A DNA stretch of 64,000 nucleotides, from NCBI GenBank assembly GCA_030159075.1, contig BROG01000254.1, forward strand, positions 806,001 through 870,000, in the 5' to 3' direction. The notes beneath the pieces were generated by a model that saw nothing but the letters and a program-made list of their open reading frames with translations, was not told where the DNA came from and ran no database searches. This DNA comes from Atrina japonica. Its lineage: Eukaryota; Mollusca; Bivalvia; Pterioida; Pinnidae. The position numbers were made by a program, and so were the translations under genes. Shown piece by piece: positions 11,665 through 24,800 of the stretch; position 1 is the stretch's first letter, and every line of letters begins with the position of its first letter.

Positions 11665-12210
11665 TATGTTACTGTTGAAGATTTGTAGTAAATCAGCTGA
11701 GGAATATTCGAGGGAAGTTTCAAGGTCATTGGATCAAAGGTCAAGGTCACAGCTCAATTTCAAAATTTTAACTCAAAATAGCTCAAAAATTGTAGAACTG
11801 TTGTATTGATGTTGCTGTAGGGAATGAGGTGTAGAACATAAGTATGAAGATTCAAAGTTATAGGATCAAAGGTCAAAGTCAGCTCAATTTGAAAATTTTA
11901 ATTCAAAATATCTTAAAAACTATAAAACTTTTGTAAACATGTTGCTGTAGAAGATTTGTAATGGATGAGCTGATGAACATATACGTGAAGTTTCAAGGTC
12001 GCCAGTTCAAAGGTCAATGTCACACAGCTCAAATTGAAAATTTCAACTCAAAATAGCTCAAAAGCTATAGAACTTTTGAATGCATGTTGTTGAAGGAGAT
12101 TTGTAGACAATGAGCTGAAGATTATTTGTAGAAGTTTCATCGTCATCTGATCAAAGGTCAACGTCAACAGCTCACTTTGAACATTTCAACTCAAAATAGC
12201 TCAAAATATC
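11665..12210 (+). repeat. ~140-bp tandem repeat units (continuation, right of the TIR element)
   Basis: Starts with 'tatgttactgttgaagattt', which completes the unit interrupted at 5374. Further GGTCA motifs lie near 11730, 11862, 12004 and 12148. Confidence 0.8.
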
Positions 12211-12214
12211 AAGA

Positions 12215-12640
12215 CTGGTCTTTCAGGATCTGACTTCGATCTCACGATTACAGCTTCTGAGCTTTGCCCTATTGCTCACCTGAAGCTGTATCAAAGCACC
12301 ATAAGGGTGGTGCTTGGACTGAAAAGTCCATGGTAGGATCCCCTTGATAACTAACTATCTTATTCTAATGCCTATCATTGCCTTAATCTAACCTATATAA
12401 AATAAAAGCCATAACTATATTCTGTACAACCCTATTCTGGCCTATATATCAACCGTAAAGAGGGGAATCCTGGGTGTCAAGTCATCACCTTAAGCAGGAT
12501 GCCTGAGCAAAAAGTCCATGTGGGATTTCCTCCATCCCTGATACCTAAATTACTTAAAAATATTCTTAAATTCATCGCATTCATGAATTTAATGGTGGCA
12601 GGTCCTTGCATAAAAGAGTCAAGACATTCACTTGAAAATT
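12215..12640. other. Stretch without recognised gene, left of HIRA exon 15
   Basis: Contains 'gtccatggtaggatcc...' and 'gagcaaaaagtccatgtggg...', a loose internal similarity suggesting an old dispersed repeat. No splice-compatible continuation of HIRA was found here. Confidence 0.4.
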
Positions 12641-12733
12641 CAAATCACAAGTGTCTTGGAAACAGAAGGTGATGCTAGAATAATTGTTGTTGTCTGAATG
12701 TAATTGACACTGATGATAAAGCATTAATCGTAC

Positions 12734-12825
12734 CTCACGTTTGCATCAAGTTGCGGCGCTAAGAAAATTGGAGTAATTCTTCTCCTTCCATCAGCAGTTT
12801 TGGTTTCTATCTGTTTATTAGTTGG
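12734..12825 (-). CDS. HIRA: HIRA exon 15 (B-domain)
   Basis: Encodes PTNKQIETKTADGRRRITPI and then FLAPQLDANVR. The ADGRRRITP core is the ASF1-binding B-domain of HIRA. Acceptor tttacag, donor TGAG|gtacga, ending after two bases of a codon, so at least one more exon is expected to the left. None was recognised. Confidence 0.93.
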
Positions 12826-15800
12826 CTGTAAATTAAAAGTGAATCTTTAGAGATACAAATAACTTTCACTTCACAATATTAAAAGTAACTTCCATTATCT
12901 ACAGGAAAGCCAATAAATCTAATCAAAGTACTGAATTGGGTTGTTATTTTGGCAAAATAGCCATGGGATTCAAACTACTTCTATCTAACATATATAAAAT
13001 GAAAATGAATCAAATAAATGTAGATCTAAAAACAACAACAAAAAAAACTTCAATTTCAATCCTTTTAGCAAGATCAAAATTAACATTCAAAATTTTATTT
13101 GTTGTATCTTCCGCACCAACTTTAAATATTGTCTGTTGTGCATTAAGACTCATTTCAAAATAAAATGTGAGCATTTATGGAACCTTTTTAAATCTAAACT
13201 AAACATGACACTGGGAATAGGTAAAATAAATTTCTTCATAGTGAAAAACAAATTTTAGGGCTTGTAATATTGAATGTTAACAATCCTATTTAGAGCTATT
13301 ACCGTGTTACATGAACATATACTCTGCCTAAACTAAACAGACAACTAAACAACGTTCTCTGTCTTGTATTAATTAATATAAATAAATGTACGGGGTGAAA
13401 AAGAAAGTTTACCCGATGTTTATTATTAAAAAAACAATTTTTCATCAACATAATTTGGGCCTAAAGTCGCGATGTAGCAAAACGATCTATCACCAATTTC
13501 ACTTATCAACGCTTTCGGCAATGGATAAAATTTTATTTTTGTTGAAGACATTCACTTATCAATGCTTACGGCAATGGATGAAATTTTATTTTTTTGTCCA
13601 TTATGAACAGACCGATTACACAAAATGTTAATGTATCAGCAATATGTAATTATATCTAATTATATCGCTGTATGCTTGTAAAACCAATGTGATGAACTGT
13701 TGGAGTAAACACAGTTTCGAAGGCATGGACAAGATGATTGGAATCCTATATACTGGAATCCATATTTAAAATAGAACAACGACGTTTTGTTGAAACATTC
13801 AATGTTCGAGTCTATATGCGACCAAATCACTATAAATGGGAGTATTTTTTAAAGGAAGTATTCATTCAGGGAATTGCGACCATTAAGCCGGAAATTAAAG
13901 TTTGTAGCGGTTTCAGTTGACATTACATTATCGAAATTGGTAGTTTTCAAAACAACAACCAACTTATTCATTTTGAATAGACTAGAGCATCTAACTCACG
14001 TTGATTACATATACAAGCACCTGTATGCTTTCGATGTTTTCTACTTGAAACTTTCCAAACAGAAGACGATGCTTTTATTTTTCAGTGTTTTCAACAGACT
14101 TGCAAACACCTCATCATTGGACACTTCAAGTTTAGTTTGGTGAAAGATATTGGATTTAGTATCAGTGTTCGGAGGAGGACAGGCAGACCATGTAATTGAA
14201 AATTTTATCTAATTAAATCGCTGTATGCTTGTAGCTGTCAATACCCTATAAAGAACTTTATAGGTGTTTCAACTTTGCTGTTTCTCAAGGCACGGCTCAA
14301 CATCACTGGAATCTTACAGATATAGTGTCCAATTCCAGATATTTACTAAATTCATCAACGCGGCCGTTTTGTTGGGAAACACAACTAAAACCACAGAATC
14401 CCCAATAATTAGTCAGACAAGGTTTTGTAAATTCTGTTGAAGAGAAACCGGCGTTAAAAATTCAAAAACGTTTGAGTTTTTCATTTGGAATGATATAGCC
14501 ATAAAAACCACTTCTGATTTGATTTTATTCATGCACAAAACGGTCTGACTTTTCTGTTTTAAAGCAGTGAATTAATAAAAAGTTTTCTACTTAAAAAATT
14601 AAATGCATACCATCCATCCAGCGGATTCACTGCTAACAAGATAAACCACACGATGACACAAGTCAAAGTATATATATATATAATAGGTATGTTATTATAT
14701 AATCAACTTGGCGATAAAAATTTGTGGCTAAAAGTATTTCTACTGGCCAAATAAGAGTGGATTTTTTTAGTGTTGTAGTAACATGATATTGTCTAATTTC
14801 ATGGCAGAAGTAAGTAGAAGATGTGATCCTTGATCAAACTAATATAATTTCATTCTTATCAGTTATATCTGACTGAAACAAAAAGTGTTTCCTGAGTTTT
14901 ATACGAAGTGCAAATGCATATTGACAAGATTTGGAATAAACATTAATTTTCCCTTGAGGTTTATATTTATGTATGATTTAAAAAATTTAACATACATTAA
15001 TTCTTGTTTTAAATGTTCCTCAAGTTTTTACGCCTATTGTGGTTTGAATAAAATGGAATCTGTACTATATAATAAAGCTAATGTCTCAATGACTTTTCTA
15101 AAGATACCCATTGTATTTTTAATTTTCTATAAATTATCTCCTCTATGAAGAAGTGTTTGGCTCTTGTAATAAATAAACTTGAATTCCAACCACCCAGGAA
15201 TACACTGTGCCAAGTTTGATTGAAATTGACCCAGTAATGCTTGAGAAGATGTCAGATATGTTAAAAGTTTACAACAATGATGATGACAATAATGACAATA
15301 CATTTCTGAACAGAAAAGCTCACCTGATTCTTTGGCTCAAGGGAGTTAAAAATTAAGTCTCGTTTGTTAAACATGTGTATCAGTTCATATTCTTCACACT
15401 ATCTTCTTTTTACATTATTAAAAGGACTGAGAGCATGAAGACAGATATTACTGATATCAACATACATCAGCTTGTACACAGATAGATAACAAATATTAAG
15501 TAACTTCCATATTAATCAAATGCTGCTATTATTCAATAGGTGTCAATACCTTAAATGGACTGTTACTTGTTGACGCACGGCTGTCTGTAGATTTCTCTTC
15601 CAGTTCTATTTTCTTCTGAAGCTCCTCATTCTTTTGATGTTGTTGAAGTTTAAGAAGTGCTGCCGACTCTATGATCTGATTACCATTGGTTGCGGAGCTA
15701 TTTTTTGTCATGCATTTACCATAGATCTTTTCCAGGAATAGTTGCTGTACAGAAGTATAAAACAATCAATTTAGATGCCTAAAGCTAAAACAACTGAAAC

Positions 15801-18800
15801 TTTATATGTATATAATCATACTGAAGAAGAAAATAAACCTTACAGTAATAAAAATATTTTTCCAGGTATCGTTTCATTGTGTTTGATTGATGTTTTACAT
15901 CCAATCAAGAATTGTTCACTAGAATTGAAATGTCAACAGCTTTATGTGAAGTGCCACAAAGTTTGACCTATGCTATGGACTAAAGCCAATGCAGAGAGGG
16001 ATCTTTTACGTGCCACACCCTATTATGACACAGGACCTCGGTTTAAGTCTCATCTAAAAGACCTTTGACTTTCACTATTCATGCTGAGCGTTTGGTGAAG
16101 TAACAGTCACTATAATTTTTAATAAGTCTTGGTACGACCCGATACCCAGAATCAAAACCAGGGCCCATGGCCATAAAACTATTCTAAGACAAATTTTTTT
16201 TACACAACTTCAAGACTTTACTCAAATCTTGAGAATTTTCTTAACTTGCATAGAGTTGTGGACCATAAAGAAATTCTTAGACAAATTTCTATAAAGACCA
16301 CCTGGTTTTTCACTCTCCCCAATAGTACCATTTGTGTACAAATCAACCTCTATAGTAAAGCCCACCTCCCTATAAAGTCCAGTTTTCTTGTGTTCCTAAA
16401 GAGGTTGTTATATACAAGTTTCACTGTATTGTGGTACTGATCATGTATCCCTTTGTAGAATTTCAAATATCATGTTGATTAATGCAATCACATCATAAGA
16501 TTTCAACATCTACATACATTAAATCATTCTATCTCTGGATGATTTCAGTAATTTTTGTGACAAGGAGATTCACAAAATATAGGAGTCATCTCCCATTTTG
16601 GCCATAATCAAAAAGCATACAAGCCACTACTGGTTGTTGAAAGCAAATAGTCACTGTAAAATATATGGATGTTAAAAAGGCTTCTCTAAAATGTTTATGA
16701 CTGGAAAGACGGGTAATACTTTACTGAACTTCTTTACAGAAGAATTTGTCATATGATATAATTTTTACCGTCTGTACTAAAATTAGTCTGAAGTTATCTT
16801 ACCACATCACTTGGAGACATTGGAATTCCAATTTCATCCACACTGAACTCTGTATATGCCACTGTGCCATCTGATGAACAAGCCATTAGTTCCAATCCAG
16901 ATTTGCTCCTGTGAACAGAAACATTTTACTTCTGTATCATAAAACTTGTGAAACATTAAGTAATCAAAGATTACAAATTTTACCTCAAACCTACATGGGA
17001 GTAATCAAAGATTACAAAGCTCACCTTACACTAACATGGGAGTAATCCAAGATTACAATGCTCACCCCACATCATATCGTATATCCGCCTCAAATAAACC
17101 TAAGGTTTATTTCATAACATAATAATGTATAACATCCTGACATGGGATATATTAAAACAGATCTGTGTAAACAAAAGTATAAATCATACCATGTGACGTC
17201 CAGTATGGTGTTGTCAAACAAATCATGTGTCACTACCAGGGGTCTCTTCAATGCAGTCAACTGAAACAGATTCAAAAAGTTGAAATATAATTACTCTGAT
17301 ATTTATCTTCCTTTACAACAATCAATGGACAGATGTACACATATGTAAAGGCGATTATTCCATCAGAATCATAACAAGTGCTCTAAAATGATATAGGATG
17401 ATTCACTTTTTCCATATTTCAAAGATTTATCCATCTTTTTATGGGGAAAATGTTGTGGGGTATTGACAAAACTCGTGCTATGACTTCACAACACAATTTT
17501 ATAATTTAGAGCTTTATTTGCATACATAAACATGTATTTGAAGTTTAACTCTCAGAATATGAAAGTCTAATTCTTGGGGAAACCTTACAATTGGGCAACA
17601 AGATTGTTATCATTCAGGTTGAGAGACTATTTTTAAATTTTACTTTCATCTGACAGGGTACTTAAAATGCTGCAAACACTCACCCAGACTGATAAAGATC
17701 TATCTTTACTGCCTATAGCACAGCAAGTATACTGATGTGACTGAAAAAGTAAATAAATTCCTTTTATATATGTATATGATTCATCAAAACAATTAATTAG
17801 CTCACTGAGACACAAGTAATATGTGTATGAATGTGTACCTCAGCATGTTGAAAGCTACTGAATACTAAGTACTGGCAATAGCACACCTTCACTGGTGCTC
17901 ATAATGAGCTAAAAATGGAAACAATGGTTGATATGACCACTGATTTCTTGCTTGGTGTACACTTTCAAAAAGTAATAATTACATAAAATTTTATATATTA
18001 TTCAACTGCTTGAAAATCCCTCAATAATTCAACATTTATGTAAACCTTTACAAAGCAAATTGCATTGATAGTTTGATGTATTGTTAACCACCCTCCTCCA
18101 ATATCTACTGATGATGCTTACCTGTTCCATCTCTTTCTTCATCTTCTTGGAGAAAATATTGGGGTTGAACCTCTGTATAAAGTAAGAAATACACATAAGA
18201 AATAACTATGATAATTAATTTATCAGTTCTAACCAAATGGTCACAGTGAAAGGTAAATAAAGGTAGCTTTAACAGGTTTGCTGAAACATTTTTCATGGTC
18301 AAATAGTGCAACTAGGTCAACACAGGTATGATCAGTATTTGTTATAAGTGCACGGCCACGTTTTAGCCACAGATATCAGTCCAGTGTTCTGAATTTAGAT
18401 AATCATATGTATTCAGATGTTATTCTGCATGAAAACAAGCAAAACTTTCAGAGCTGGTTAACATTATCAATATTGGGAAGTGATCAGGTTTTAGATGGAT
18501 CACTTTTCAGAAGCTGCACTGTACTGCCATAATTGTGTGTCATAACAAATTAGGTAACTTGAATGCTTTCATGAGTGAGACAGCATAGAATGTTAGGATT
18601 AGATGTTAGACAGCATACAGGGATTAATATCATCAACATGTGGGTCTTATAAAAGGACCCATTCCCAATGCAAAATCTGCTATTTTTTCCTAATTTTGAG
18701 CAAAAATTTCCCATTTATGTTCGTCATGTTATTCATATTCGGTATTAAACAAAATAAAGGAGAATTTAGTACATATATGAACTGCACTTCCAAGTCTTCA

Positions 18801-21800
18801 GATGAAAACCATGTTGCCAGTTAAATAAGAGACACTAAATGAATCACAAGTTTTGTGTCATTATTCTTATGAATTAAATGACCATGCATAGTTACTTTTT
18901 TCTGAATGTTCAGATTAATGTAAGACAGCATAGAATATTAGGATTAATGTAAGACAGCATAGAATGTTCTGAATAGATGTAAGACATTAGAATGTTATTA
19001 ATTAATGTAAGACATAGAATGTTAGGATTAATGTAAGACAGCATAATGTAAGATTAAGTAAGACAGCATAGAATGTTAGGATTAATGTAAGACAACATAG
19101 AATGTTAGGATTAATGTAAGACAGCATAGAATGTTATTATTAATGTAAGACAGCATAGAATATTAGGATTAATGTAAGATAACATAGAATGTCAGGATTA
19201 ATGTAAGACAGCACAAAATGTTAGGATTAATGTAGGACAGTATAGAATGTTAGGATTAGATGTAAGACAGCACAGAATGTTAGGATTAGATGTAAGACAG
19301 CACAGAATGTTAGGATTAATGTAAGACAGTATAGAATGTTCGGATTAGATGTAAGACTGTATAGAATGTTCAGATTAGATGTAAGACAGTATAAAATATT
19401 AGGATTACATATAAAGTAGTATAGAATGTTAGGATTACATGTAAGACAGCATAGAATGTTTGGATTAATGTAAGACAGTATAGAATGTTAGGATTAGATG
19501 TAAGACAGCATAGAATGTTAGGATTACATGTAAGACAGTATAGAATATTAGGATTAATGTAAGACAGTATAGAATGTTAGGATTAATGTAAGACAACATA
19601 GAATGTTTGGATTAATGTAAGACAACATAGAATGTTTGGATTAGATGTAAGACAGTATAGAATGTTAGGATTAATGTAAGACAGTATAGGATGTTAGGAT
19701 TAATGTAAGACAGCATAGAATGTTAGGATTGTTAAGACATATAGAATGTAAGGATTAATGTAAGACAGTATAGAATATTAGGATTAATGTAAGACAGTAT
19801 AGAATGTTAGGATTAATGTAAGACAACATAGAATGTTAGGATTAATGTAAGACAGTATAGAATGTTAGGGATGTAAGACAGCATAGAATGTTAGGATTAA
19901 TGTAAGACAGCATAGAATATTAGGATTAATGTAAGGCAACATAGAATGTTAGGATTAATGTAAGACAACATAGAATGTTTGGATTTATGTAAGACAACAT
20001 AGAATGTTTGGATTAGATGTAAGATAGTATAGAATGTTAGGATTAATGTAAGACAGTATAGAATGTTAGGATTAATGTAAGACAGCATAGAATGTTAGGA
20101 TTAATGTAAGACAGCATAGAATGTTAGGATTAATGTAAGACAGTATATAATGTTTGGATTACATGTAAGACAGCATAGAATGTTTGGATTAATGTAAGAC
20201 AGTATAGAATGTTAGGATTAGATGTAAGACAGCATAGAATGTTAGGATTACATGTAAGACAGTATAGAATGTTAGGATTAATGTAAGACAGTATAGAATG
20301 TTAGGATTAATGTAAGACAACATAGAATGTTTGGATTAATGTAAGACAACATAGAATGTTTGGATTAGATGTAAGACAGTATAGAATGTTAGGATTAATG
20401 TAAGACAGCATAGAATGTTAGGATTACATGTAAGACAGTATAGAATATTAGGATTAATGTAAGACAGTATAGAATGTTAGGATTAATGTAAGACAACATA
20501 GAATGTTTGGATTAATGTAAGACAACATAGAATGTTTGGATTAGATGTAAGACAGTATAGAATGTTAGGATTAATGTAAGACAGCATAGAATGTTAGGAT
20601 GGATGTAAGACAGTATGAATATTAGATGTAAGACAGCACAGAATGTTAGGATTAATGTAAGACAACATAGAATGTTTGGATTAATGTAAGACAACATAGA
20701 ATGTTTGGATTAGATGTAAGACAGTATAGAATGTTAGGATTAATGAAAGACAAAACTGACCACAACAGTAACAGCTTTCCTGTGTCCAACAAAGTCTAAT
20801 GATGACTTCCACCCTTCTCGCTCAATAATCTGTGCAGTGGGTCCTGAGTTGTTCATAGCATGGGCAGATACTACATAGGCGCCATCTGGGGACCAATTCA
20901 GTCGCAACACATGAGTAGTTCCTCCACACTGCAAAGGATATTAATTTCTTTATATTCACTGTTTATAAAAGTCAACCAAAGATTCTGGACACAATTCAAT
21001 TATGGTTGCAGGATACAACATATAATTTATAACAATCTACAGGTGTGTGTGGATAAGATAGGTTAATTTATAACAATCTACAGGTGTGTGTGGATAAGAT
21101 AGGTATATTCATAACAATATACAGGTGTGTGTGGATGAGATAGGTATATTCATAACAATCTTCAGCTGTATTTTGTTTTTGTTACCTCCTGAAATGGTTC
21201 AGTGATCTTTGTCTCTTCCTGCCAATCTCTGGTCCTCCATACTCGTACTGATTTATCATCTGACTGTAAAGATATGTAAATATATTGATTTTGAAATCAA
21301 CAAGATGGCATTTTCCAGTGTGATTGTTTTGAGCTTCATTGAAGAAACATTCCAGGCTTTTTTTTTCGCATATTAACCATTTGTAATTCTATTTCCTCAA
21401 ACCTATCATCCTGCCAATGATACAATCAAACAACTCATATTTTAAAGAAACAAAATGAGTTTCTCAAACACAAATATCCACAGTCCCAACAATATAAATA
21501 TGTATACTTTGCATATTGCAATGTCCTACATTTTGACCCCACCTCACCCCTAGGGGCATGTGATGTCAATGAAGTGTGAGCAACTCTTTGATGAACTTAC
21601 AGTCTAAGTATGGTTGTTGTATCACAATCCAAATTTGAAATATTGCACTTTATATGTAAGCGGGTTGGAATTCTGGACAGACAGAAAGACAGACAGATGA
21701 TCCAAACACTAGATGCCCCTGGCGTTTTCAGCCCTAGGGCATAAATATATTAATAAAGCTACAACTCATTTTCTGCATTAGAGATTGATGTTGAGTTTGC

Positions 21801-24800
21801 CTTTATCGATGATCCACTTTGGATTCATATGTCCATGAATGCCAACTAAAAGTAGTTTAATGCTTATATTTACCATTTTCAATTTTTCCCTTAACTTATT
21901 TTCAGCGATAACACCTTTCTGTGACAGCAAACCAAGTCTGCTTTTTGCCATTGAGTAAATCCAACATGACGATGACAGTTCATGCGCTGATGACTTGACA
22001 CCAGTGTCGATTAAGGTTATATAGCAGCATTGTCATTCAATCGTAAATATAATGTTTTGCTTTATAAATGACTTCAAATATAGCGTAAAAAATGATTCGT
22101 GTTTGGAGACTAAAACTATCTCCCAGTATAATTCAGTATACCTTTACCTGAAATCTGCCATGTAAATACTCACCTGGAATCCTCTCCACACTTGAAAACA
22201 AGTGCATAGATAAAAGGTTTAAAAAAAAAAAACAAATTTCAGATTACTTACCTGTGATGCGAGATATTTGCCAACAGGGTCCCACGTAACTCCCTTTACC
22301 AATCCATGATGCCCTTTCAACAAAGCCACTTGCTCTGTAAACATAATTAACAATGAATCTTCATTTCCTTGTATCAACATTTGTATCTATTTTTATCTTT
22401 GAATTTTAAGATTGAGAAATGTTTATTCTTCTTTATTTCTTTTATTTTTGAAGTGCATGTCACTTACAATAAAAGCTAGAACAAGCATTCTAAGACAATT
22501 GATGAATCAATACCTATCATTTAATGATACAAAACCTATAGTCTCAACAGACCCCCCCCCCACCCCGGTTTCACTGGTAGGGGATATTTTTTTTTTACAT
22601 ATGTTACACTAAACACGCTAATAGCCAAAAGTACATCTAATTGAGAATTTTTCACACTATATAGGATTGATTTTTTAGCTGAAATTTGTTGTCACAATGT
22701 TCACCTTCATAACAAATTATAAGTCATGCCAGGAAATCTGAAGATATTACTACATAATAACAGATTTTTACCCCAATATTTCTGGTTTTCCATCTTTTGT
22801 GCTGTTTACCATAATCGGCTGTGTATATTCTGCATTTATGTTATATCTGCACCCCCCCTTTCGGCATCAGATCTCGGAGAAAAAAAGGTGTTCCTGCTTT
22901 TAGGCTTAACCCAATCAGACAAATCTTAAATATCAATCCTAAGATCGGTATTTGACAGAAATAGATAAATATTTATTAAATAAAAGACAATATGATACTA
23001 TGAGATTTGTAATAAATGTAAAACTACAAAATGGGAATCTGAAACTACAATATTCTACATATGCTGTTCCATGTAACTCCCTTTTTTACAGTTACAGTAT
23101 GGCGGTTCGCTTTGTCATCTACAAGCCCGAAATAATCACCAGAATTCGAGTTGAGATTGTTCATATTTTCAATAATAGCATAAAACTCTACGAGGAAGTT
23201 TACAGGACACACAGGTACTGTACTGTTCTGTTTCCAAAGGATATTCTATGATTAAAGCCATACCTGGCTACCAATCGGCAATCAGAGAGTGTTGCAGTGA
23301 CAGTCTGAATGTCACTTGCTGACTAACTTTGCAAGGAGCTATTTACAGGTGATATGTAAACTGAAATACACACACTGAAGACCAGATTCATTTATCAAAC
23401 ATTTATTCACCATCATCATAGACAACAAAAACATACAGAAAGCAATGGAGAAATAAATTGATTCAAACATCATGATTAGGATACAAAAAAAATTGGCCAA
23501 TAAAGGGAAGTTTACTATCCAACGTCAAATCTTCTGCACTTTATTTTACTATAGTCCCATGGAAAAAAATGCCTAAAGAACCTGTTGTACTGAATTATCC
23601 ACACACCCATCCCTGAGACAAATTTTTGAGTGAAAAGAGTGTGGATTATACACGGCCGATTATGGTGTTTTAAAATTATTGGTTACCAGTAGATATTCTA
23701 TATTAATACACAAGCTGGATTATTTTAATTAGAATTTCATCGAAATGAAATCCAACCTTTGCTCAAATGGTTTTACCCATGACACAAGATGGAATATTTT
23801 ACCAGAAAATTTGTCCAGAGTGAAATACTCTCCCATATAAAAACACGAAGCAGAATGTTTTACCTGGAAACTTATCAGCATTCCATACGACTATAGTGTT
23901 GTCAACACTGCAAGATGCCAACCAACTGTCATTTCCTGACCATGCAAGATCAAGGACATCTGAAAAATATGAACATGAAAAATATTTTGTCACTGGATTT
24001 ATTTCCTTGAGTTACTGTGTTCAGATTGTATCAATAATTGCAAGATATTAACTTCATTTATTTTACAACAATTAACATACAAGTTTAACAACTTGAATGA
24101 ATGTTTAATGTTGGCTCTGGTGTTGGTCTTTGGTACTTTCTGTGGAGTACCTAGAGAAAACCCACATCTCAATTCGGGGAACATCAAACCACCTCACTCC
24201 CACCATTGTCAGGTTGTCCTAAAGTTAAAGAATGGAAATTTGGGGAAAGCAATAAATTATATCTTAAGCTGATGCACTAAGTAAAATTTGCAGAAATATA
24301 AAGCGCACACATACTGTGTAAGGAAATTTTAGTCAATGGGAGCAAAAATACTTCACTTTAAATGTAGTTTGAGAATATAACATTTCATGATGGAAAATGA
24401 GTTAAACTTTGCATGTTCGAAAATAAATATACCCCCCCCCCATTCAGATTAAACTTTACAAGAAAATAATCCGGTGCTATTCTTTGTTCCAGGCATAATC
24501 AAAGAAGTAATATATTCTATATGATCAGCCTTTACTTCAAATCTCATAATAGATTTTTCTGTTTCTATAGTGGGTTTTTTTCTGATGTTGGTTGGATTTC
24601 TGAATACCTACCTCCAGTATGGCCTCTGAGAGTGGCTGCAGGTCTCCACTGCTCCACATTTTGTACATCAGACCCAAATACAGTTGACACACCACCATAG
24701 CTAATCAAACAAAATAAGACATCAAGTTATTTTGTAAATATAAAATGATATGTTTGACAAACAAAAATGCCTTACACTCACAACACGGCAAAATTCTAAG

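Noticed and set aside
13874..15148. Several 60-90-residue open frames in the HIRA intron between exons 15 and 14
   Set aside because: No family resemblance, no splice-consistent joins, and diverged duplicated sequence nearby; treated as chance frames.
15529..15549. HIRA terminating in exon 14 (…FKVLTPIE stop)
   Set aside because: A good donor sits just before these codons and the B-domain exon at 12734-12825 follows in phase, so read-through is at most a minor isoform.
18905..20752. CRISPR-like array of 29-bp repeats
   Set aside because: Units are contiguous with no unique spacers, vary among themselves and lie in a eukaryotic intron: a minisatellite. The same applies to 54167-55923.
22952..23251. 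99-residue open frame between HIRA exons 7 and 6
   Set aside because: No recognisable motif, AT-rich composition, no splice or promoter context; length is within chance for this base composition.
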